A stretch of 64,000 bases of DNA from Ottelia alismoides (GCA_037367405.1 JAZKJV010009615.1:620001-684000), one strand, 5' to 3'; shown: positions 12,771 to 23,426, numbered from the stretch's first letter. The notes: generated by a model from the letters alone, not told the origin. A program made the numbers and translations.

Positions 12771-13620
12771 GTAATCACACTATTAAATAATTATATTTCT
12801 ATCGTCCAATATTTGGTTAAGATGACACCCGTTGTTAGTGGAGTAAATGCATGCATTAAGTTTTTGATTATCTCATATTACATTTATTGAATTTTATTTA
12901 CGGTAGAACTTTTAAAGAAGTAAATTCCAATATAAAGTTGGTGAATCATCATCTTTGTGAACCAATGTCATATATCACGAACTTGTTACTCGAGTAACAT
13001 AACTACGGTATCTTCTATAAAGAAAATAATCATCAAAGGTTATGCTTATTCATTCAACTTTTGTTTTCATTTAGTCGCACATGTTCTCAGCACTTCATTG
13101 AAATCACAATAATGAAATATTAATAAACTGCAATGCACCGATGTTATGTCCTCTCGCACAAGTTGTTTTCATTAATTTATATCAAAAATCTATTACGTCA
13201 AGCAATGGATGTCAATTAAATAGTTTCTCCTAAATTTGTTAGCTATTGGAATGTTTGTAACATTTTATTTGCATAAAACTTGAATCTTGACGGAATCAGT
13301 AGAAGAGCTTTTTTGGGAACAAGTTTGCTAGATTTATAGCGATCAATACGTTGATATAATTGGCGACTTACAATTTCTATGGATTTTTTAATCAGCTATG
13401 GTTCACAAGTAATTAAAATGGATAATAAATTTTTGGCACTGAATACAACTGAGGGGTCGTAAGGGCCTAAAAAGGCAAACATCTTCCGGGGGCATGATGC
13501 ATATTATTGTAGCTACACTGTCATGATTATGTATTGTTTATGGATCGCTTCTGCCGGCGGTAAACCATCAAAGCCATCAAAGCCGTCTAAAAACTAACAA
13601 TCAAGACAACTCTAAACATG
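12771..13620. other. Unassigned intergenic sequence
   Basis: AT-rich sequence; I see no gene, RNA or repeat structure here. A short GC-richer patch at 13445-13600 contains paired CATCAAAGC words, but nothing I can name. Confidence 0.5.
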
Positions 13621-13623
13621 AAA

Positions 13624-13735
13624 AATGTTAAGTGCATATGTGCAACGCATATGTGCAATTTAAGCTAATGTTAAGGGCATATGTGCAATTTAAGTTAATG
13701 TTAGGGGTATATGTGCACTTATGTTAACATTATAT
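13624..13735. repeat. Short tandem repeat, about 33-bp unit
   Basis: The phrase GGGCATATGTGCAATTTAAG followed by TTAATGTTA recurs about three times with small changes (13624-13660, 13661-13697, 13698-13735), the last copy decaying into TTATGTTAACATTATATGC. No coding value. Confidence 0.7.
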
Positions 13736-14386
13736 GCATACATGCAAATATGAGAAAACTTAAGGGTGTATACGTAGGTATAGTATGCACTGTATGGGTA
13801 TGAAAGAAATATACCTCGTATGCATCACTAGTTAATTAATGATATGTATGATGATTTTTGATTCGTGTCAAGCCAAATAACTTTTGCAATATGTCAATGA
13901 TATAGAATCAAATTTATAAGTCTTTACTGTTGGAATAATTATCATTATGTTATGGATGAAATAGTTAGATGTGACTTGATTTTTACGCTAGCCGACTTGA
14001 CCTCAACTTGACACATACTGAGCGTTAAGCTCATAACATGTATTGTTACTCTTTTTCTGAGGAACGTGAAGATTAAATTATTTACGATCCAAGAGAGGCT
14101 TCACCATCTTCAAGAAGTAGAATCGGTACGGGGCTACTATTGGATCAGTTTGGAAGAGTGTCATTATGCCCACTGGAATAAGGAAATCGTAGATGCGATT
14201 TCATCTAGTTTATTTTTTTTGTTTTATTTAAGGAACTCTTGGACCACTGCCCTTATTATTAAGGAAAAGTTTTTTTAGTTGCTTCTTTACTGCTCTTATG
14301 TTATGATTAATGCTATGAGTAACGATCCCGAAATGTCCGATGAGTTCTAACTTCTGCATCATTCTCGGACGATCGGGTTCGTTACA
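13736..14386. other. Unassigned intergenic sequence
   Basis: No supportable gene. The 70-codon plus frame at 14066-14278 has no recognisable domain. The stretch ends in the (TA)n that borders the next element. Confidence 0.5.
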
Positions 14387-14435
<49 letters not shown>

Positions 14436-14863
14436 ATATTTCAGATGAGGTGCACCTTTCCTGGGTGCAAGGAAAGCCCGCCATCACAGCCATCCGCAAT
14501 CAATCCGATGGTTATCATTAATAGGCCATTTTTAATTACTTTTAATGTTGAAAAACCCATTATAGTCATTTTAACATATTCTATATTTAGAATCCAATTA
14601 ATATCTCCTCAATTATCTCCTCTCCTCAATTATCTCCTCTCTCTCTCTCTTCGTCGCCCTCTCTCACTCTCTCTCTCTCTCTCTCGATCCGGATGGTTGC
14701 ACGAGATTCATGACTATGGATTATGGCGTGTAATCCCGGACGAAAGTCTCTCGACGGTTCATGGCTACTGGAGATCCGGCCGGCACGGTATGCATTCATG
14801 ACTATGGATTGTAGAGAGGTATGGCGTGTAATCTAGGTTGATCCACTCGGTGAAGCAATCCCA

Positions 14864-15003
14864 GAATGTTATTTTGATTTTTTTTGGTTAGATCGGATAT
14901 GCACCACATGGATTTTTTGATTTTTTGTGGAACCAAAATGTTATTTTGATTTTTTTTGGTTAGATCGGATATGAACCACATAGATTTTTTGATTTTTTTG
15001 TGG
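14864..15003 (+). repeat. Tandem duplication, about 75-bp unit
   Basis: Two near-identical copies, 14864-14937 and 14938-15003, share AATGTTATTTTGA, TTGGTTAGATCGGATATG and CACAT(G/A)GATTTTTTGA. Just upstream, a second direct repeat of ATTCATGACTATGGATT occurs at 14706 and 14796. Both duplications lie inside the 14387-15911 element. Confidence 0.8.
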
Positions 15004-15154
15004 GCGAGGTGGATCATGGAGGAGAAGGTTGAAGGAGAGCGTGTACGGAGGTGTGTGGGTGGAGGAGGATGTGCATGGAGGAGGTGGGTCGTGGAGGAGA
15101 AGGGCGGAGGAGGTGCGGGTAGAGAGGATGCTGGAGATGGAGGGCGTGCCCAGG

Positions 15155-15618
15155 TTTTTACAATATAATGACCTATTTTGCAACCTCGAGTGTTTTTTTA
15201 CAATCCCAGATCGTATTTTACAATATAAGTGACTATTTTGCAATCTCAGACTGTTTTGCAATCCCGAGTTTTTTTTACAATCTCAGATCGTATTTTACAA
15301 TTGCATATCATTTTTTTACTAACTATGATCTTATTATACAATGCAGGATGCAAAATTACAACAGAGATTCGAAATTTACAAAGATGCTTGGCATTTGTGA
15401 AAAACACATATAATAGGATCTGATGGATTTACAATCTTCATACAGATTTTACAAAACGTCCATGATCTTTTACAATAGTGTTATCAAAATTACAATTATT
15501 ATAATATAAATTATACTATTTTTGTTTTTATTTTACAATGCAGGATACAGTTTTACAATATCAAGGGGAATTTTACAAAAAAAGCTGCTATTCTACATTG
15601 CGCGAATATGCTACCATG
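15155..15618 (+). repeat. Array of TTTTACAAT anchors at 20-nt period
   Basis: About 22 units, each a TTT(T)ACAAT-like anchor plus a variable spacer of about 12 nt. The T of the TACAA (or TGCAA) anchor falls at 15159, 15179, 15199, 15219, 15239, 15257, 15276, 15296, 15317, 15337, 15357, 15377, 15396, then 15430, 15450, 15471, 15491, 15514, 15534, 15554, 15574, 15594 and 15612. Most steps are exactly 20. Only the anchor is conserved; spacers differ, some sharing CCCAGATCG or GCAGGAT words. A 20-nt period is not a codon multiple, so it is not a protein repeat. It is close to two helical turns, which would suit a multimeric DNA-binding protein such as a transposase (inference). Confidence 0.85.
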
Positions 15619-15851
15619 CTGACGAAAATTCAGTAACTAAAAGGCAACAAAAAATACCAAATCAGACACGCTAAAAATGGAAAAAATATAAAGACGAAAT
15701 AAATTTCAAATTCGAAATTAAATTCAAATTTAAAACGAAAATGTATGGACTAAAATACCCTTTTGGATGAAGAACCGCTAGATCGAGATCTAACGGATCT
15801 CGTGATGGGCTTTCCGTACACCCAGGAAAGGTGCACCTCATTGGAAGGGCC

Positions 15852-15873
<22 letters not shown>

Positions 15874-15911
<38 letters not shown>
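15874..15911. repeat. (TA)n microsatellite
   Basis: Pure TA repeats joining the right end of the 1.5-kb element to the left end of miniature copy 1. Confidence 0.95.
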
Positions 15912-15912
<1 letters not shown>

Positions 15913-15915
<3 letters not shown>

Positions 15916-16300
15916 ATTGAGGAAGCTGCACCCAGGGGTGCACCTAACTTAGCTGCACCCAGGCATTTTTTCATTTATGTTTGATGTTTTTTAAATGAAA
16001 CCTAGGGGGATTTAAATCACTATATATCACCATGATATCATACCAATTTCAACTAAATTCGACATTTCTATCATCTCCATCAAGGCTATGACATTTTAAC
16101 GGTTTCAGAATTATTGAAATTGACCATATCTAGATGGGCATGATAGGAGTGTTTGTTTTGCATGAAATTTGAAACACATATTCCACACAATAAACTAAGT
16201 AAATCCCCCATAAGTTTCCTTCAAAAAAAATAAAAAACCAAGGAGAAAAATGCCCGGGTGCACCGAGTTGGCTGCACCACAGGGTGCACCTTCCTTTTTC

Positions 16301-16302
<2 letters not shown>
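15913..16302. mobile_element. (TA)n-flanked miniature element, copy 1 (390 bp)
   Basis: The left end GGGATTGAGGAAGCTGCACC is mirrored by the complement of the right end, GGGAAAAAGGAAGGTGCACC, with several further GCTGCACCC/GGTGCACC repeats near both ends. The interior is AT-rich and non-coding. It is about 90% alike by eye to copy 2 at 16353-16741 and almost the same length. (TA)n flanks both sides. The habit of sitting in TA microsatellites recalls the rice Micron family; membership is not established. Confidence 0.85.

Positions 16303-16352
<50 letters not shown>
16303..16352. repeat. (TA)n microsatellite between miniature copies
   Basis: About 50 bp of TA repeats separating copies 1 and 2. 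Confidence 0.95.
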
Positions 16353-16354
<2 letters not shown>

Positions 16355-16738
16355 GGCTGGGGAAGCTGCACCCGGGGGTGTAGCTAACTAGCTGCACCCG
16401 GCCATTTTTTTCATTGATTGTTTGTGTTTTTGAAATGAAACCTAGGGGAATTTAAATCACTATATATCACCATGATATCATACCAATTTCAACTAAATTC
16501 GACATTTCTATCATCTCCATCAAAGCTACCACATTTTAACGGTTTCAGGATTATTGAAATTGACCATATCTTGATGGGCATGCTAGGAGTGTTTGTTTTG
16601 TATGAAATTTGAAACACATATTCCACACAATAAACTAAGTAAATCCTCCATAAGTTTCCTTCAAAAAAAATCAAAAATCAATGAGAAAAATACGCGGGTG
16701 TAGCTAGTTGGCTGCACCCCCGGTGTAGCTTTCCTTTT

Positions 16739-16741
<3 letters not shown>
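16353..16741. mobile_element. (TA)n-flanked miniature element, copy 2 (389 bp)
   Basis: Same structure and orientation as copy 1: GGGGCTGGGGAAGCTGCACC on the left; the right-end complement starts AGGGAAAAGGAAAGCTACACC over two words of the same inverted repeat. The interior AAACCTAGGGG, CACTATATATCACCATGAT and GAAATTTGAAACACATATTC phrases are shared with copy 1. The 61-codon minus frame 16489-16674 is incidental. Confidence 0.85.

Positions 16742-16795
<54 letters not shown>
16742..16795. repeat. (TA)n microsatellite after copy 2
   Basis: About 54 bp of TA repeats. Confidence 0.95.
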
Positions 16796-16798
<3 letters not shown>

Positions 16799-17017
16799 CT
16801 AACCAACCATCTGGAAAGATGACAATTTCAACAATCTCAAACACTTAAATTTTGATAAGCTTGATGGATGAGATATGAGATTCGAACCGAGCCAAAATTT
16901 GAATGACGGAGTATTATTATTGAGTGATATAAGTCCCCCAAGTACTTTAGAAAATAACACATTTGAAAAAAATGAGGGAAGCTAAGTTAGCTAGTCCGGG
17001 GTAGCTTTATTTTGCCC
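16796..17017. mobile_element. Truncated relative of the (TA)n-flanked elements, copy 3
   Basis: Only the right part is recognisable: TAGCTAGTCCGGGGTAGCTT at about 16988-17007 and the closing TTTTGCCCATATG match the right end of copy 2 (TAGCTAGTTGGCTGC, GGTGTAGCTTTCC). The left 130 bp do not match, so this is a rearranged or older copy. Confidence 0.5.
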
Positions 17018-17111
17018 ATATGTGTGTATGCATGTGTTTTCTTATAACCACATTTTAATAATCTCCTTTTTTTGAGAAATAGAACATCTTCTCTGTTATG
17101 TGTTATTTCTA

Positions 17112-17283
17112 CTCTTTCCATCTAAAAAACCGTCTCGTGATAATTGTCTAACACGAGAGTATATTATTTGACAAGAAAAGCTCATTGAGGGAAAAGAGAA
17201 GGATGGTCGCTCCCACCATTTGTTTGACTTTTTGAAGTCAAATTATGCCACTTTCTATCTAGTCCTTGCTAGGATGGAAGGAG
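17112..17283. mobile_element. Stowaway-like miniature element (172 bp)
   Basis: The left end CTCTTTCCATCTAAA and the complement of the right end CTCCTTCCATCCTAG form diverged terminal inverted repeats close to the Stowaway CTCCCTCCGT consensus. TA precedes the left end; the right TA is mutated. Typical length for the family and non-coding. Confidence 0.6.
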
Positions 17284-17885
17284 TTTTGCAACCGGATAAC
17301 TCGTTTTCGGACTGGTGATCCATATGTGAATTACATCTAATCTATGTCAGAAACTATAGAAATAACCACGTCATTTAGTTCGAATGTCGGATACGTAAGT
17401 ATGACCACTTTACCGGTAGGAAGAAATTAAGTTAACCAGTCGAGTTTGGGACAATTCATAAGGTCCATATATAATATATATGAATCGATTATATACCTCT
17501 GCACTAACATTGGATAGTCCTCATAAAGTAATTAATAACCTATTTTTTTCATCTTTTGTTTCATTTATGGGATCTTAACGAACACCTCCAGCGAGTACAG
17601 CGGGATTCGTACGTTTATTTATCCCTATATATTAGAAAACATGTTTGAAACGAACGAATGTTTTAAGGTATTGTGGGCATGACCTAAATTATTGGATATA
17701 TAACTGCAAATAATATTATTTACTGATTAGTATAAGCTCTCATCATTACTAATATTATAATTATAGGATATAACTCGTATAAACATACTCAGATTAAATT
17801 TTATAAGATGTTAAATTTATTATAGAAGGTAGAAAAACAACAACAAAATGTAACTATCGTAACCGTCACTATATCAAGCAAAATG
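17284..17885. other. Unassigned intergenic sequence
   Basis: Ordinary AT-rich sequence; no gene or repeat structure seen. Confidence 0.5.
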
Positions 17886-18366
17886 AATAATATATGTTGA
17901 AAAATATATATTTATTATTGAAATTATCGATGAATGATGTATCTATTATTAGCGATGTCATTTATAGCAAAGCTATCCGTTGTCTTTGTCATCAAATTTT
18001 CAATACAATAAAATATGGTTATATTTATGTTTTTTTTCAAAATCTGTCAGCCAGTAGTCCGTTCTTAAATATTTAATGATAATATTATTCGTTGTAAAAT
18101 AATTTTTATACTTAAAATCATCAAAGAATATCATAATTGTTGCTATATCATTAGTGACATGTCATAAAGAAACGCTTATTCGTTGCTATTTTTCAAAATT
18201 AAAACTAGTCGTCGCTAATTTTTCAGCTAAAACATTAGCAACAATTAGTTTTAACTTTGAAAAAGTACAACGGATAAACATTGTTATACAAGTCATCGCT
18301 AATGATATAACAACATATCTTTGCTGATATCGAGTATAAAAAAGTTATTTTCCAACAAATATGTAG
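17886..18366. mobile_element. Fold-back element with three related arms
   Basis: The arm at 18139-18219 pairs with 18234-18314 around a 14-nt loop: both start GTTG(C/T)TATATCATTAG when read towards the loop and end GCTAAT. A third related arm at about 17890-18025 also pairs with the right end (18234-18366), sharing TTAGCGATG and CTATCCGTTGT words. The result is an element of about 480 bp that could form a long hairpin in two registers. The right edge reads TGTAGTG and the left edge lies just inside CACTATA, which hints at a CACTA-type origin, but the flanking three bases differ. Confidence 0.7.
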
Positions 18367-18411
18367 TGAATTTGTTGGCACTGATCGTAGGAGGATTCCT
18401 TCATCAAATGC

Positions 18412-18566
18412 AGTGAGTGGATCCTCCGTTGTTATAGCATCTGCTGTAACGCATGGGAGCCGCTCAATGGACATCGGGATGCGCACCGGCCGTCCACGGC
18501 CCCTTCCAAGAACCGTCCAATGCCCATCGAGCGGCTCCCTTACGTTACAACAGAGGAACCACTCCC
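18412..18566. mobile_element. 155-bp miniature element with 8-bp target duplication
   Basis: TCAAATGC occurs at 18404-18411 and again at 18567-18574, directly flanking inverted ends: AGTGAGTGGATCCTCCGTTG on the left and, as complement, GGGAGTGGTTCCTCTGTTG on the right. GGGAGCCGCTC near 18448 and GAGCGGCTCCC near 18529 extend the pairing inward. An 8-bp duplication with short inverted ends is the hAT-superfamily pattern. Open frames across it are incidental. Confidence 0.8.
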
Positions 18567-18579
18567 TCAAATGCGGGCC

Positions 18580-18808
18580 ATGTTAAGGAATCGGATCGTT
18601 TGCTGCAATGGAGAGCCAGCAGACTCTGTAGTACCTATTTGAGCCGGTCGATCTTGATCGAGTAATTCACGCGATTTTGCACGGTACGAGCTCACAAAAA
18701 GTGCAAAATCGCGTGAACCGCTCCATCAATATCAAACGGTTCAAATATGTACTGCAGATTTTGCTGGGCTTTCCATTTACAGCAGACGATCCATTTCCCG
18801 TGTTAAAG
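18580..18808. mobile_element. Near-palindromic fold-back element with 17-bp perfect central stem
   Basis: TTCACGCGATTTTGCAC at 18666-18682 and its exact complement at 18701-18717 form a 17-bp stem around an 18-nt loop. Imperfect pairing continues outward for another 80-85 bp on each side (GATCG near 18594 with CGATC near 18787; GTAGTAC near 18629 with GTACTGCAG near 18750), so each arm is about 105 bp. If transcribed, it would give a long imperfect hairpin RNA of the kind processed into small RNAs (inference). Confidence 0.85.
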
Positions 18809-19609
18809 GCAAAAGGTACAAACTAAAAAGAACCTTCTGAATTCACGTCTTGTCTAAGTGTAAATAACACGCCTTTCTTCAAACGAAAACTTGATATCCT
18901 CGTGGTTGGAACGCACTATCTTCCACAGTATTAGTCTGTCTTATGAGTGCCTGGATTTCCTTTCTCAGTTGCCTCACTGCACTGGGGATGATGATATATT
19001 TTTGCCGAATTGCAACCACCAGGGAAGAGCTTACAGGCAAAGGGCCTTGCTTGCTGTCTGTGGCAGACAGTGGCGCTTGTCACCGGAAACAGATTCAGAA
19101 GACCGTCCATTGATGGACGAACAGTTGCATCCTACCCTTCCATATCTTTGTACTGGGAGCGAAAGACTAGAGGACAAACAAACTCTCACATCTTACATGG
19201 CTCTATCCTGACTGCTGGAGAGTATTCACCAGCTCAAGAATTGCCATTTCTGCATCCAGATATCACTCTGTGAACAGCATGCACAGTGATGGTTGAACAC
19301 TGATATGATCACAAGACTGTTCATGCAAACAGGTATCCGGACACACACATACTTCTTGTTTCCAGGATAATTATTTTTGGTAAATAAGTATGTATTTCAT
19401 ATAAACGGGATTTACTATCTGGAAACATTTTGCAGGATAGTTATCAATTATAGAAAATATGTGTATTCTATTTTGATGATTGCATTACTTGGAGTGCTAA
19501 GAGAAGAGATAGTGACTGAACTAAGAGAGTTATACTTTATCTTCTTCTTAGTGAAATTTTCTTCTTCGGTGATAAAGCACTAATATAGTCGAGTTCCCTT
19601 CCATAATTA
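18809..19609. other. Unassigned stretch with a 106-codon open frame
   Basis: The plus frame 18891-19211 (106 codons) and an overlapping 87-codon frame have coding-like base composition and no low complexity, but I recognise no domain in either or on the opposite strand. It could be a fragment or untranslated part of a gene carried by a transposon. There is no start-context or splice evidence that decides. Confidence 0.3.
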
Positions 19610-20360
19610 TATGATCATATTTTGACAATGTTTGTTTATGGTAAGGAGACCTTCACTTTAGACGAGATGATTGTTTCTTGATGAAGGTTGATAGATGAGG
19701 CAACTAATAATGAAGGTAATGTGCCAACGACTAGGAGAAGATAATCTAGATCAAAGGAGATGAGGTCTAGAGATTGATCTAAGTCAAGGGAGTTGCTCAG
19801 ATGCTTAAAAAGGGTCATAAGATTGCCTATTGTCCTAAAACTGAGAAGGAAAAAGGGAAGAAATAGGCATGTGATTCGGGCACAGACCAAAAGGATTTCA
19901 TCACAATCTATGATGGAGACTTGCAGCATGATCAATTAAGATGAAGGCTGGCAACATGACTTCTAGAATTGGTATGTTCAGATCTAGTGTGGTCACCGAG
20001 GGAGCATATTAGTACATATCAAACATGCGATAATGGCACAATCAAGATTCTAGATGGATAGGTTGACCATGTCAAGGTGGTTGTATCATTGTAATTTCGT
20101 ATGTTTGATGAGGCAATACTAACTCCGACCAGACACGTACCACAAAAAAAGATCTAATTTCATTGGGAATGAATGAGTCACGAGAAAATCATGTCATTAT
20201 TGGATGGGGGGTTACCAGAGTGGGTATGTGAGCAGACATGATGCAATGAACGAGAATGCCAAACAAGGTGCAGAAGCTGTAGGGAAGAGTCGTGACAAGT
20301 GATGGAACTTCAGTTATTTCGAAGACAAGTGTACGAAAATAGACACAAGTTGTTTGCATC
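19610..20360 (+). pseudogene. Ty1/copia gag-pol remnant
   Basis: Three landmarks appear in the right order on the plus strand. At about 19625-19660 the frame reads F-V-Y-G-K-E-T-F-T-L-D-E, a phrase typical of the end of copia Gag. At 19794-19834 is a zinc knuckle of CX2CX4HX4C spacing, broken by a one-base deletion between its first two Cys codons. At about 20092-20160 is R-M-F-D followed by T-R-H-V-P, the protease-to-integrase stretch of copia polyproteins. Several stops and frameshifts lie between. Reverse transcriptase is not visible downstream, so the remnant is truncated. It is most like the Tork/TNT1-type elements by these phrases; the lineage is not certain. Confidence 0.7.
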
Positions 20361-22753
20361 TCTGTATAGAATTGTGCAACAAGGAGAAGAGATTGTAGTT
20401 CTCTTTACCAAAAGGCTATGACACATTTTGTAGTCACGAGAGAAATTATGGTGTCACGTCAGACTGCGCAATACCAAATTGTGTGAGCATGTCCAAAAGG
20501 AGGCAAATTGAGGGCACTTAGTAACGAGTTGGACATTAGAGGCACTGACAACTTGTGAGAGGAGGTTGTTGTAAGTACGAAATTGGGGGGGGGGGGGGGG
20601 GTGGATTCTGCACCAACAATATTTGAAACAACAATTGCAAATTGAAAAATCAAAAAAAATCAAAATCCACAAGCATAGAGACGAAGAAATGCAAACCATG
20701 CATGCATTGTACTTGTTGATGTTTACATGGAATCCCAAGCATGCTAGAATGATGAGCCATAACTTCCCATTCTAGTATTTCCCGTTTGATCTCTCAGCAA
20801 ACTATGCTTCCACTATTCAAGCTACTTGGAATCGAAGGTGGTACAACCTCTCGTACACAATGTATTTCTCCTTGGACAAATCCCAATGGGTATTTTATCT
20901 CTGGTAGAGAAATGAATCCCACAATCGGTTACCTATACAAAAAAGCTAAAAGAAACACGGGACCTCATTAGCATATAAACCAAATAGACAAATGTGCTTG
21001 AGTATTTTGAAGTATGAACAATGCAAGGGAAACTTAAAGGTGAAGAGTAAGAACTTGACAACATGCTTGATCACTTAAGAACTTGCACATGTAAGTATTT
21101 GTACACAATTTACACACACACATTTTTATGAGTGGACAAGAGTTCTTTGCATAGGTGCTATGTAATGCTACTTAGGACTAATATTTATAAGCTTAGAGAT
21201 GTTTAATAGTCCAGAACGGTTGAGTGAAAGGTTACCGATGACTATCATAAACAATGCGCATCCAGAGTAGAATGGTCCACTAAGATAAAGGATTAGTCAA
21301 CTAAAATGTAGATTAGCGATTATTTTATATCATGTTTATTGATGATATTAATGACCATGAAAATAAGATTAACAATTCCAAAATAATCTATCATTAGGGC
21401 AAGAATTTGGTCAGTTGGTATTTTGGATAGTCAACTGAAAAATGATGCACAATAAGCATGTTTACTAGAGTAGATAATAATTGGCCGGTATAAAAGTTAG
21501 TCGACTCAAGATGAAATTAGTCAAATGGGAAAGTGATTAGTTGAGTAATGTGATTTTGACTTATTTCTACTTGTACATTAAGAGAATATATAGAAACTAC
21601 AACAATATTTCTCATCACAAATAATAACTATGTAAATCATCCACCTTGACAATTTTTGCAAAATTACTCTTCTTGTTTTGCACATGTCCTTGAACTTGTA
21701 AGACTTCAAACTTTTTCTCTAAATGTATTTGAGCTTTGGTCATTAAATCTTGACTTTTATAGATAGTGATTCATTGAGCATTTTACTTCGATCGTTTTAC
21801 TTCCTTTGCTTTGTTATTTTCCAAGAGTTCTTCTTATATCCTTTTTTCTTTCCTTTCATCTACTTGAAATTGCTAGTCGGGCAAAAGTGCATATATTGAC
21901 AACTAATTGTCATAAACAAGATCTAAGTCACTAACACTTGCAAATAATGAGAATGTTCCAGTGTAGAAGCTAGTAAATAAGAAGATTCATAATGGAATTC
22001 AACTTAAGTGAGATTATTAGGATTGTGAAAATTATAATCTCAATATGGTAGAGTTGGATTCCATATAAGCTTGAAGAAGATTTGATTAGATGTAATAAAA
22101 TCTCATTAGGAGATTGATAAATGGAGATTCATTGATTGAGATTGATTATGGCAATCAATTTAAGATTGTATTTGGGACTATAACCACAAGAGAAAGATAG
22201 TTTTACTTGGTCTTCTCCTTAATGATATTCTTCTAGTCCGATAGTTGTGAGAGGTGATTGACCACCATTACATCGGTTATATTATTCTTTGCATGATTAT
22301 ATAATGGTGGTTGATTGCACATCGATCCAAATTCGTATAACCGACATCATTTTTATTTGGATTTCAAAAGGTACTAAACTTCTAAAATTAACTCCTTCCA
22401 ATGATCTTCCATCTTGCATATACCTAATACAAGTTCTTGAATGGCTAGGAAGATGACCTAAATAGGATGTTTGAAAAGGAGAAATCTATGTATTCGCAAA
22501 ATCTCTTTTCTTGAACACATGCAAAGTAATATTAACGGTTTCCACACCATATATGTGAAAGATCATATATAAGATGTTCATGATTTGTCGATATTCCAAT
22601 TAATCGAAGAATCTGGCTAGGAAAATACTGGCATACCATCCCATGTTGGAGCATATTTTGATTATCTTGTTGATTACCATTAGTTGCTCAATTTTGGGCA
22701 TGCCATCCAGAGTATCGACTTCGAAGCGATTATTCAAGGAAATCAAACACTGA
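20361..22753. other. Unassigned repeat-like sequence
   Basis: No gene can be supported. The stretch 21230-21560 repeats AGTC(A/G)ACT(G/A/C)A-like words (near 21296, 21451, 21503), as in some copia LTRs, and may belong with the remnant at 19610-20360, but I found no ends. The 61-codon frame at 20786-20971 is not recognised. DNA at the right edge continues, in general character, beyond the CACTA insertion. Confidence 0.4.
20585..20601 (+). repeat. Run of 17 G
   Basis: An uninterrupted homopolymer that could form a G-quadruplex; also a likely sequencing-length error point. Confidence 0.9.
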
Positions 22754-23426
22754 CACTACAAAAAAGATGCTTTTTAGAGACAGACCTATGGCGACGGATT
22801 TTTAAGTTGATGCGATGGATTCTATTAAAGCAACAGCTAATCCGTCACCGAAAAACTGCCACCAAAAACCTTCGTCGCCAAAGACTTTTGTGACAGAAAT
22901 CCGTCACCATAGAATTATGCAACAGAAAATCCGATGCATTAAATTTGTTTTAGATGAACCTGTTCTGAATGATAAAATTTTTGGATAAGTTAATATTTCT
23001 TCGCACTTCTTCTGAAGAAGAAAAAAATTCAACAAATATAATCAACAAATACAATCAATAACAATAGCCAACTATCTAAAATTACCAATTAAAAACTATT
23101 ACATAATTGTTACATGTTCCCCAAACATTTTCCACCTATTGTTATAAACAAGCAAAAGTCAAACCTTATAGACTTGGCATCCAGTAAACTACATACACCA
23201 CAACAGTCCAAATGTCAGCTATCATCATCCTCACAGTAATCACAGTACGAAACCAATCCTCCAAAAGATCCAGGCTGACGATCGTTGCATATACGCTCTT
23301 CAGGGCCATTTGTGGACTTGGCAACAGTTCAATTTGCAGTTCGCTCTGTTTTGGCTTTCTTCACTTGCTGCTCTTGATGATTCTATTCTGTCTTGGCTTT
23401 CTTCGATTGCGGCTTTACAGAAACAA

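Larger units (their letters stand above)
14387..15911. mobile_element. 1.5-kb terminal-inverted-repeat element with a periodic array
   Basis: The left end is (TA)n(GA)n at 14387-14434, then TGAGGTGCACCTTTCCTGGG from 14445. The right end is the mirror image: the complement of 15801-15842 starts with the same TGAGGTGCACC phrase, preceded by (GA)n and (TA)n at 15849-15911. The inverted match continues for about 40 bp through GGAAAGCCC and CATCAC. It encodes no transposase; open frames inside (such as 14340-14801 and 14941-15261) are low-complexity. It contains a tandem duplication (14864-15003) and a block with 20-nt period (15155-15618). Its GGTGCACC ends resemble those of the smaller elements just to the right, so they may form one family using (TA)n targets. 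Confidence 0.75.

Noticed and set aside
15155..15618. CRISPR-like array
   Set aside because: The repeats are only about 8 nt, spacers are about 12 nt, and the sequence is plant nuclear DNA within an inverted-repeat transposon.
15750..15984. Overlapping frames with Tyr-Ile runs on both strands
   Set aside because: They are translations of the (TA)n microsatellite.
18235..18570. 111-codon minus-strand frame
   Set aside because: It spans a fold-back element and a separate miniature element, so it is a chance frame.
20585..20601. Regulatory G-quadruplex
   Set aside because: A 17-G run alone, away from any gene or promoter, does not support a regulatory role.
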